A stretch of DNA of 5,509 bases from NCBI GenBank assembly GCA_030620125.1, contig JAUXFI010000142.1, positions 1-5,509 on the forward strand. Reading direction: 5' to 3'. The position numbers and the translations under genes are program-made. Source of the DNA: Anaerolineae bacterium. Its GTDB lineage: Bacteria; Chloroflexota; Anaerolineae; B4-G1. The notes beneath the pieces are model-generated. The model was not told where the DNA came from and searched no databases. It saw only the letters and a program-made list of their open reading frames with translations. Positions 1 to 4,540 of the stretch are shown here, piece by piece. How positions within the stretch are numbered: the first letter of the stretch is position 1; the number at the start of each line of letters is the position of its first letter.

Positions 1-521
1 TCTGGGTCGAACCTAACGCCGGTGAGACCCAGGACGGTGAACTCGAGCCCCAGGCGGCCCCGGTGGGCGGAGATATAGGCATTGACTCCCTCGGCGTAGG
101 CCTCCAGAATCGCCCGCGTCTCGGCGTCCAGTTGCTCCAGTTCCTGGGCGGCGGTGCGGTGCCAGCCCAGCGTGCGGAGGAAGCGGTCGGTGTCCAGGGC
201 GGATTCCCCCAGGATTTCGGCCAGCCGCCCGGAGCCGATGCGCCGCCAGAATTCCATCTGCCAGAAGCGGTCCTGGGCGTGGACGTAGCCCTGGGCAAAG
301 AATAGGTCGTGGGGGTTGGAGGCATAGACGTGGGGGATGCCCCAACTGTCGCGGACGATGGTGGCCTCCGCTTGCAGGCCATCCACCTGGATCGTCCCGT
401 CGGTCTGAGGCCAGGAGCGGCGAACGGCAAAGTAGCCGCCGCCGTAGCCGGCCAGCCCGATCAACCCTACCACCAACACGATCACCAGCAGCATCAGCAG
501 AACACGCAGTAGCATACGCAT
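1..521 (-). CDS. Penicillin acylase (penicillin amidase) family protein, N-terminal part, cut by the left edge
   Basis: The minus-strand frame from the ATG at 521-519 gives 173 residues with no stop before the left edge. Residues 4-31 are a hydrophobic, uncleaved-looking signal anchor with no lipobox cysteine. Residues 54-67 (TIVRDSWGIPHVYA) and 73-104 (FFAQGY, HAQDRFWQMEFWRR, GSGRLAEILG) are the hallmark start of the penicillin amidase fold, followed by YAEGVNAYI at 142-150. The family consists of Ntn hydrolases that cut themselves into alpha and beta chains and hydrolyse amide bonds (beta-lactam side chains, acyl-homoserine lactones and other N-acyl compounds). The nucleophile serine that begins the beta chain lies outside the window, so activity and substrate cannot be judged. 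The start is supported by GAGGG 5 nt upstream; a second ATG two codons later is possible. The family call is secure, the substrate unknown. It probably acts on the outer face of the membrane. Confidence 0.93.
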   Translation of the reverse strand, partial: MRMLLRVLLMLLVIVLVVGLIGLAGYGGGYFAVRRSWPQTDGTIQVDGLQAEATIVRDSWGIPHVYASNPHDLFFAQGYVHAQDRFWQMEFWRRIGSGRLAEILGESALDTDRFLRTLGWHRTAAQELEQLDAETRAILEAYAEGVNAYISAHRGRLGLEFTVLGLTGVRFDP

Positions 522-673
522 AGATACCCTCTCTTTCTTCCTTTGTTGGTAACTTGCCGAAAGCTACAACGCGACGAGACTTGCCAGGTTTCTGGTCGCA
601 GGGCAGGCTTTGGCTCACCTGACAGCCAACTTTTAGCTTCCGGGAAGGTAGCCGTTGTAAAGGACTTTTGGTA
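522..673 (-). promoter_or_regulatory. Long, foldable 5' leader of the penicillin acylase family gene
   Basis: This is the predicted untranslated leader of the minus-strand gene. Elements that can pair by eye are: a long-range stem of 7 bp between 653-659 and 565-571 (TACAACG with CGTTGTA on the transcript); a hairpin with 6-bp arms TTGGCT/AGCCAA at 624-629 and 610-615; CAGG in that hairpin's loop (618-621) complementary to CCTG just downstream (604-607), which would make an H-type pseudoknot; and GCGAC/GTCGC arms (595-599 with 571-575), which share one base with the long-range stem. I could not match it to a riboswitch class I know. The segment closest to the ATG holds the ribosome-binding site. 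It could equally be an unstructured leader with chance pairing. Confidence 0.35.
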
Positions 674-679
674 GCAAAG

Positions 680-708
680 ATTATATAGCGACAGGGGAAT
701 GAAGTCAA
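680..708 (-). promoter_or_regulatory. Near-consensus sigma70-type promoter for the penicillin acylase family gene
   Basis: Read on the minus strand, TTGACT (708-703) and TATAAT (685-680) are separated by exactly 17 bp. This matches the consensus at 11 of 12 positions. Transcription would begin near 673, giving a leader of about 150 nt before the ATG at 521. No experimental start is available; the call rests on the two hexamers and their spacing. Confidence 0.75.
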
Positions 709-736
709 ACCCCACAGAGGAGCGCCTCATCGTAGA

Positions 737-766
737 TTGGCGCGACAAGGATAATCGCGTTATAAT
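737..766 (+). promoter_or_regulatory. Promoter of the small membrane protein / glycosyltransferase operon, placed for a leaderless start
   Basis: A perfect TATAAT at 761-766 lies 18 bp after TTGGCG (737-742), which matches the -35 consensus at four of six positions. The ATG of the next gene begins 6 nt after the -10 box, where transcription itself would be expected to begin, and no Shine-Dalgarno-like sequence precedes the ATG. It is divergent from the minus-strand promoter at 680-708, with about 28 bp between the two -35 boxes. That gap contains a short GAGG-N4-CCTC inverted repeat (717-728) that could be a shared control site, though it is too short to be convincing. Confidence 0.65.
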
Positions 767-772
767 TGTATC

Positions 773-1087
773 ATGATCCAATGGTGTCGTCTCTGCCTAT
801 GGTTTGTGTTGGCATTAGTGGTTGTGCTCGTCGTCTCAACGGCACTGTGGTGGCAACGCCTTCCGTCTGCTGACGCGACCCCCGCCTCGTCCATACTCCC
901 ACACGCCCACACGCCAGCGGGGGTATCGCCGCTTCCTACCCCGACTCTCCCGTCGTCCACAGCCACAGCAGCCTCTCCCTCCTCCTGGGCCAGCCCCGGG
1001 GCAGCTCTATTGTGGGTAGCACTGGGTATCGTACTGGCCCTGGGTGTCACTTTTATCGTCCTCCTGTGGTGTCGTCGCGCCGCGTGA
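773..1087 (+). CDS. Small membrane protein with two helices and a Pro/Ser/Thr-rich loop, function unknown
   Basis: This 104-residue frame is not one I recognise. Residues 1-26 contain a hydrophobic segment (WFVLALVVVLVVSTALWW), residues 27-75 are a linker rich in Pro, Ser, Thr and Ala, and residues 78-98 form a second hydrophobic segment (LLWVALGIVLALGVTFIVLLW) followed by a basic CRRAA tail, which suggests cytoplasmic ends and an exposed middle loop. Evidence that it is a real gene: a TATAAT box 6 nt before the ATG (leaderless pattern), no alternative in-frame ATG, and a TGA that shares its A with the ATG of the downstream glycosyltransferase, the usual sign of translational coupling. It may be an accessory subunit of that enzyme, or simply a short coding leader that delivers ribosomes to it. 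The composition is low-complexity, so homology searching may return little. Confidence 0.6.
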   Translation: MIQWCRLCLWFVLALVVVLVVSTALWWQRLPSADATPASSILPHAHTPAGVSPLPTPTLPSSTATAASPSSWASPGAALLWVALGIVLALGVTFIVLLWCRRAA

Positions 1088-2682
1088 TGAGCCGCCCCCG
1101 TTCTTACCACCTTGTCGTCATCGGCCTGTTGACGCTGACCGCCTTCGCCGCGCGTGCTGTGTCTCTCGATGCCCAGTCGCTCTGGCGAGACGAGGTGGAT
1201 GCGTTACGCTTCGCTACCGCGCCCTGGTCGGAGATGCTGTCCAATTTCACCCGCCCCGGCTGGAACGGCCCGCTCTATTTCCTGCTGCTGCGCGGCTGGA
1301 TCGCGCTCACGGGCACGAGCGGGTACGCGCTGCGTTTCTTCTCGCTGACTCTTGGCGTCCTCTGCGTGCCGCTGGTCTATGCGCTGGGTTGTCGCCTGTT
1401 CGACCGGTCCGTGGGGCTCCTCGCCGCGCTGCTGGTGACCATCTCCCCTTACCTGACCTGGTACAGCCAGGAAGTAAAGATGTACACGCTGCTGCCGGCC
1501 CTGACCCTGCTGGCGATTTACGGGCTGCGTCGCGCTGTCGAGGGGGACGGCTGGCGCTGGTGGGCGGTCCCAGTCGTTGCCACCAGCCTGGCAATCTACT
1601 CCCACATTCTGGCCGTCCTGTTGATACCCGTGCAGGTGCTGCTCTACTTCGCCTGGTGGCCCCAGGCACGCGAGCAGTGGGTCGGCGCGCTGGTCAGCCT
1701 GGCCTGTCTCACCCTGCCGTATCTGCCACTGGCCCTCTGGCAGGCTCCACTGGCGCTCCAGGCCCGCGAGACGGGCTTCACTTCCTATGCACTGAACGAG
1801 ATGGCAGAGATTCTGCTCAACGGCTGGAGTCTGGGTGTCCTCAGTTGGGGCCAGCCCTGGGGCACGGTGTTGATGGGTGCACTGGCAGTGTGGGGGCTGG
1901 TGAATCTCCTCCCCCCTCTCCCCACCTTGGTAGGGGGGGGCGGGGGGGGGGTGAGGAACCGCCTCGCCCTGGTGATCTGGCTCGTGGCCCCGCTGCTGGC
2001 CGTATGGCTCATCTCGCTGCGGCAGCCGCTCTTCACCGATCGTTACCTCGTATGGAGCGCGCTGGCCTTTTACCTGCTGGTCGCCGTGGGGCTGGCGACC
2101 GTCTGGCGTTTCGGCGGCTGGGGCCGTTTGGTGGTGGTGCTGCTGGTAGGCGTCATCCTCGTCTTTGGTGGCGTCAACCAGTGGCACCAAGCCACCACCC
2201 CGGTAAAGTCGGACTTTCGCGCCGCTGCCGCTTACGTGGACAGCTACCATACGCCCGACACGTCCAATGAGCCGATCGCGATCCAATCCCCCAATGAAGA
2301 GTACGCCTTCAAGCACTACTTGCCGCTCGTCGTGACCGATCAGCATACATTCGATGGATTGATCATTTTTCAAATCCCCTACGGCAGATATACCTTCGAT
2401 TACTACTTTCCTGAGGAAGAGTATCCCTGGGTCGGGGGGCTCTACACCAACCATCGCACCCCGGATGGCTCCTATCTGATGAGCGAACAGGGAGCCGCGT
2501 ATCACATGCGGGAGATGACAGCGGGGTACGACACGATCTGGCTGGTCGCCACCGAGGCGGCGATGTGGGACGAGCGCGGGCTGGTGCAGGCGTGGTTGGA
2601 GGCCAATGCACGACTCGTGGACGAGGCACACTTTACGCACGTGGATGTCTATCAATATCTCTTGCCGAATATGAGCGAGTAG
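1087..2682 (+). CDS. Multi-pass GT-C glycosyltransferase, GT39/ArnT-like (dolichyl-phosphate-mannose-protein mannosyltransferase superfamily)
   Basis: The protein has 531 residues. TM1 spans about 9-25, followed by SLWRDEV (31-37), the first-loop Asp-Glu motif typical of GT-C enzymes that use polyprenyl-phosphate sugars. Then come GPLYFLLLRGW (61-71), the diagnostic YLTWYSQEVKMYTLLP (122-137) and IYSHILAV (170-177), with further helices to about residue 366 and a soluble C-terminal domain of roughly 160 residues after VNQWHQ. It should move a sugar from a lipid carrier onto a protein or envelope lipid on the outer side of the membrane; donor and acceptor cannot be read from sequence. The ATG at 1087 is preferred over the in-frame ATG at 1012 because it overlaps the preceding TGA (TGATG), begins a short basic N-terminus right before TM1, and avoids 25 non-hydrophobic residues overlapping the small upstream gene. 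No clear Shine-Dalgarno is present, so reinitiation after the upstream gene is likely. Residues 273-290 come from an inserted C/G-rich palindrome. Confidence 0.88.
   Translation: MSRPRSYHLVVIGLLTLTAFAARAVSLDAQSLWRDEVDALRFATAPWSEMLSNFTRPGWNGPLYFLLLRGWIALTGTSGYALRFFSLTLGVLCVPLVYALGCRLFDRSVGLLAALLVTISPYLTWYSQEVKMYTLLPALTLLAIYGLRRAVEGDGWRWWAVPVVATSLAIYSHILAVLLIPVQVLLYFAWWPQAREQWVGALVSLACLTLPYLPLALWQAPLALQARETGFTSYALNEMAEILLNGWSLGVLSWGQPWGTVLMGALAVWGLVNLLPPLPTLVGGGGGGVRNRLALVIWLVAPLLAVWLISLRQPLFTDRYLVWSALAFYLLVAVGLATVWRFGGWGRLVVVLLVGVILVFGGVNQWHQATTPVKSDFRAAAAYVDSYHTPDTSNEPIAIQSPNEEYAFKHYLPLVVTDQHTFDGLIIFQIPYGRYTFDYYFPEEEYPWVGGLYTNHRTPDGSYLMSEQGAAYHMREMTAGYDTIWLVATEAAMWDERGLVQAWLEANARLVDEAHFTHVDVYQYLLPNMSE
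1907..1957. repeat. C/G-rich inverted repeat inserted in frame in the glycosyltransferase gene
   Basis: The left arm is almost pure C/T (TCCTC followed by C-runs, 1907-1923), then a short ACCTTGGTA centre (1924-1932), then eight G, one C and ten G (1933-1951) and TGAGGA. TCCTC at 1907-1911 pairs with GAGGA at 1953-1957, C1912-1916 with G1947-1951, and C1920-1923 with G1933-1936, with a few wobbles and unpaired bases. Its translation, LLPPLPTLV followed by six glycines and VRN, looks unlike the surrounding helices. Similar palindromes of CCCCTCTCCC type are, to my knowledge, scattered between genes in Chloroflexota genomes. Here one seems to sit within a gene, in a loop between helices, without breaking the frame. 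Confidence 0.55.
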
Positions 2683-2726
2683 ATGAGTAGATGACAGGCA
2701 CTGCTTCCCCATTTACTCATTTACTT
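2677..2726 (+). repeat. Long imperfect hairpin straddling the glycosyltransferase stop codon
   Basis: The arm AGTAGATGAGTAGATG (2678-2693) pairs over 16 positions with CATTTACTCATTTACT (2710-2725); two of the pairs are G-U. The loop is 16 nt (2694-2709). The left arm contains the TAG stop and a tandem GAGTAGAT. No T-run follows, so it is not a classic intrinsic terminator in the forward direction, although it could stabilise the 3' end of the message or be a scattered repeat. Each arm is itself an internal tandem of ATGAGTAG/TTTACTCA-type octamers. Confidence 0.5.
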
Positions 2727-2764
2727 CTCTGACGGGACATTTCGCGTTCCTGGCATCTTTGCGG

Positions 2765-2770
2765 TATAAT
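2765..2770 (+). promoter_or_regulatory. Candidate -10 box for the AlbA_2 regulator gene
   Basis: A perfect TATAAT sits in the palindrome GGTATAATACC (2763-2773). No good -35 box lies 16-18 bp upstream; the nearest is TTCGCG at 2741-2746 with 18 bp. Transcription would begin near 2777, leaving a leader of about 240 nt in which all three AGACTT palindromes fall. The promoter is plausible because this is the only strong -10 box between the two genes. Confidence 0.45.
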
Positions 2771-2788
2771 ACCAATACGGTTCAGTTC

Positions 2789-2803
2789 AGACTTCGGAAG
2801 TCT
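2789..2803. promoter_or_regulatory. AGACTT palindrome 1
   Basis: AGACTTCGGAAGTCT is a 15-bp inverted repeat with 7-bp arms around a central G. It lies just downstream of the predicted transcription start, preceded by a TTCAGTTCAG tandem. It is the exact reverse complement of palindrome 2. It may be an operator for a dimeric regulator, a leader hairpin, or the end of a small mobile repeat. Confidence 0.5.
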
Positions 2804-2871
2804 AAAGAGATGCTTCGTTTACCAAAAATGCTTGGAAAACCAGTCAATTCTGCCTGTGAAGTCACACATGG

Positions 2872-2886
2872 AGACTTCCGAAGTCT
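2872..2886. promoter_or_regulatory. AGACTT palindrome 2
   Basis: AGACTTCCGAAGTCT is a 15-bp inverted repeat with 7-bp arms around a central C, centred 83 bp from palindrome 1 and exactly its reverse complement. The 68 bp between them show no other obvious repeat apart from a 5-bp TGTGA/TCACA pair at 2855-2866. Confidence 0.5.
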
Positions 2887-2920
2887 TACCAAGGCAAGAA
2901 TTTGGATCTACTGAGACTGG

Positions 2921-2933
2921 AGACTTAAAGTCT
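2921..2933. promoter_or_regulatory. AGACTT palindrome 3
   Basis: AGACTTAAAGTCT is a 13-bp inverted repeat with 6-bp arms around a central A. It is centred 48 bp after palindrome 2 and about 90 bp before the regulator start. It keeps the AGACTT half-site but changes the inner base pair, as expected if the outer hexamer is what matters. An extra GAGACT half-site precedes it at 2913-2918. Confidence 0.45.
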
Positions 2934-3015
2934 TGGCTGCCGAATTCGAGTTAAAGAAATTCAGGCAAGATGCAGGAAATCATGGCAGAAGCTGTGAGAC
3001 CGGAGGAAAAGGAAA

Positions 3016-4380
3016 ATGTGGACCGATTTACGTGAACGTCGTCCAGGCCAAATGCTGGCCTTTATGCCGGAACCGGAGGATCAACCGCTGGCGGAGACAC
3101 TGGTGGCCTTTGCCAATTCCGATGGAGGCACCATCCTTATCGGCGTAGACGAGACCGGACAAGCCACCGGACAAGTCTACGCGGACGAGATCGAAGTGAC
3201 ATTGCAAGCGGCGATACGGGAATGTCGCCCGCCGGTGGAGGCCCGCTGGCACCAGGCGGCGGCTGAGGAGGGCCTGGTTTTCGCCATCATTGTCACACGC
3301 AGCCCAGAACTTCACAGCCTGGCCGACGGGCGTGTGCTGGTACGCGCTGGCGCGGAGAACCGCCCCCTCAGCGGCGACCAGATCCGCCAACTGGCTGCCA
3401 CAAAGTCCGTCGGCGATTTCGAGGCGGAACCCGCGCCTGGGGCGCAGCGGGATGACTTTGACGATGAGGTGATCGCCGAGTTTGCGGCGAAATGGGGGGA
3501 GCGCCAGCACCGGGAGTGGACGCGCTCCGTGGACGAACTGCTACTCGAGGTGAGAGCCGTTGATGAGGATGGTCGCCCCACCATCGCGGGCGTGTTGCTG
3601 TTCGCCCGCAATCCCCAGGCGTTCCTGCCCCAGAGTGGGCTGACATTCGTAAAGTTCGTCGGCACGCAGCTCCGGGGCGAGGCCGGGCAGCCGGGCTATG
3701 GCCGCCGCGAGGAGATCGGCGGGCCGCTGGCACGCATCATCCAGCGTGCGTGGGAGGTCATGGGCGAGGAGATGCGCACCGGCGCCGTCGTCACCGGGCT
3801 TGAGCGTGAGGAACGCACCGAGTACCCGGTCGCAGCCGTGCGAGAGGCGCTGGTCAACGCCGTGGCGCACCGGGATTACCGGCTGGGCGGGCGGCGCATC
3901 GAGGTGCGCATGTTCGCCGACCGTATGGAGATCATCAGCCCAGGTGGGTTGCCCGGCTTCATCACCGTGGACAACATCGTCGAGGAGCACTTTTCACGCA
4001 ACCCGCGCATCGTCTCCAGCCTGTACCAGTGGGGCTACATCGAGGAGCTAGGGTTGGGCGTGGACCTGATGATTGATGAGATGGTGCGGGCCGGTCACCC
4101 CCCGCCCAAGTTCAAAGACACCCCCTACTCCTTCGCCGTCACACTCTACAACATCCGCGAGCGCGCCCCTCTGCCCGCCTGGACGCGCACGATGAACGAG
4201 CGGCAGGCCAGAGCGTTGACCTACGTGCAGGAAAACAGTCGCATCACCAATCGCGAGTACAGCAAACTCTGTCCCGACGTCAGCACCGAGACGCTGCGGC
4301 TCGACCTGGTTGACCTGGTTGAGCAAGGAATTCTGCTCAAGATTGGGGCGAAGAAGGGGACGTATTACATATTGAAATGA
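3016..4380 (+). CDS. AlbA_2 (Schlafen-like) / GHKL ATPase-fold DNA-binding protein with C-terminal winged helix, putative transcriptional regulator
   Basis: The protein has 454 residues. An AlbA_2-type domain occupies about 1-130, with the core AETLVAFANSDGGTILIGVDE (26-46). The HATPase_c_4 (RecG-like C-terminal) module follows at about 250-390, with its N-box REALVNAVAHRDY (276-288, Asn281) and SPGGLPG (308-314), then ELGLGVDLMIDEM. Residues about 390-454 form a helix-turn-helix-like tail (NERQARALTYVQ, then ITNREYSKL and STETLRLDLVDLVEQGIL). Such proteins are usually annotated as ATP-binding or RecG-like transcriptional regulators and are often accessory; the ligand is unknown. The usual acidic and lysine residues of the AlbA_2 N-terminal motif appear to be missing (PGQMLAFM at 10-17). 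The ATG at 3016 is chosen because GGAGG lies 9 nt upstream and an in-frame TGA at 2995 closes the frame. The palindromes upstream are possible autoregulatory sites. Family secure, role inferred. Confidence 0.88.
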   Translation: MWTDLRERRPGQMLAFMPEPEDQPLAETLVAFANSDGGTILIGVDETGQATGQVYADEIEVTLQAAIRECRPPVEARWHQAAAEEGLVFAIIVTRSPELHSLADGRVLVRAGAENRPLSGDQIRQLAATKSVGDFEAEPAPGAQRDDFDDEVIAEFAAKWGERQHREWTRSVDELLLEVRAVDEDGRPTIAGVLLFARNPQAFLPQSGLTFVKFVGTQLRGEAGQPGYGRREEIGGPLARIIQRAWEVMGEEMRTGAVVTGLEREERTEYPVAAVREALVNAVAHRDYRLGGRRIEVRMFADRMEIISPGGLPGFITVDNIVEEHFSRNPRIVSSLYQWGYIEELGLGVDLMIDEMVRAGHPPPKFKDTPYSFAVTLYNIRERAPLPAWTRTMNERQARALTYVQENSRITNREYSKLCPDVSTETLRLDLVDLVEQGILLKIGAKKGTYYILK

Positions 4381-4406
4381 CAAATGATCCGAGACCAGAG
4401 TGAGGT

Positions 4407-4445
4407 TTTTATCCCAAGTTTATCCCAAATTCTGTTTGGGATATT
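4407..4445. repeat. TATCCCAA box array, repeat unit 1
   Basis: This 39-bp unit contains TATCCCAA at 4410-4417 and 4421-4428 (11 bp apart, one helical turn) and the inverted copy TTGGGATA at 4436-4443. The second and third copies form a 9-bp hairpin (arms TATCCCAAA and TTTGGGATA, loop TTCTG). It recurs 59 bp downstream. No T-run follows, so a terminator role for the upstream regulator gene is possible but not well supported. Confidence 0.75.
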
Positions 4446-4465
4446 TACTGGCGACCGGGTTGCCC

Positions 4466-4504
4466 TTTTATCCCAAGTTTATCCCAAATTGGATTTGGGA
4501 TATT
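4466..4504. repeat. TATCCCAA box array, repeat unit 2
   Basis: This unit matches unit 1 at 36 of 39 positions; the only three differences (GGA instead of CTG) fall together in the loop between the inverted arms. Boxes lie at 4469-4476, 4480-4487 and, inverted, 4495-4502. The 20-bp segments following the two units are unrelated. It ends 36 bp before the acyl-CoA dehydrogenase ATG, overlapping the most likely promoter position (TATTCT at 4501-4506 is a weak -10 candidate), so a bound protein would probably repress or control that gene. Confidence 0.75.
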
Positions 4505-4540
4505 CTGTCCACAAACTATCATTATTAAGGAGGAATCCCG

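Larger units (their letters stand above)
2683..3015. other. Gene-free stretch with promoter-like box and palindrome array upstream of the AlbA_2 regulator
   Basis: This 333-bp gap is clearly richer in A/T than the flanking genes and contains no convincing gene on either strand. It holds the 3' arm of the stop-codon hairpin, a TATAAT box (2765-2770), three related palindromes (2789-2803, 2872-2886, 2921-2933), a TGTGA-AG-TCACA inverted repeat (2855-2866), and finally the GGAGG/AAGGAAA ribosome-binding region of the regulator gene. Short open frames across it lack coding character. Confidence 0.6.

Noticed and set aside
13..708. 231-residue minus-strand frame overlapping the penicillin acylase family gene
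   Set aside because: It is an out-of-frame shadow: its upstream part covers the promoter and leader, and its composition (Arg/Pro/Gly-rich) lacks any domain, whereas the neighbouring frame shows the amidase hallmark residues.
1204..2712. 502-residue open frame on the minus strand opposite the glycosyltransferase
   Set aside because: Its translation is rich in Gln, His and Pro with no recognisable domain, while the plus strand encodes clear GT-C motifs. Long antisense open frames are common in GC-rich genes.
2855..2866. TGTGA-AG-TCACA as a CRP-type site
   Set aside because: CRP sites have a 6-bp spacer between these half-sites; here it is 2 bp, so the resemblance is only in the arms.
2789..2933. 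Palindrome series as a CRISPR array
   Set aside because: The units are only 13-15 bp, unequally spaced (83 and 48 bp between centres) and partly reverse-complemented, unlike direct repeats with regular spacers.
4410..4443. TATCCCAA hairpin as an intrinsic terminator of the regulator gene
   Set aside because: The stem is short and AT-rich at its ends, no T-run follows, and the near-exact second copy with two extra direct boxes is better explained as a binding-site array.
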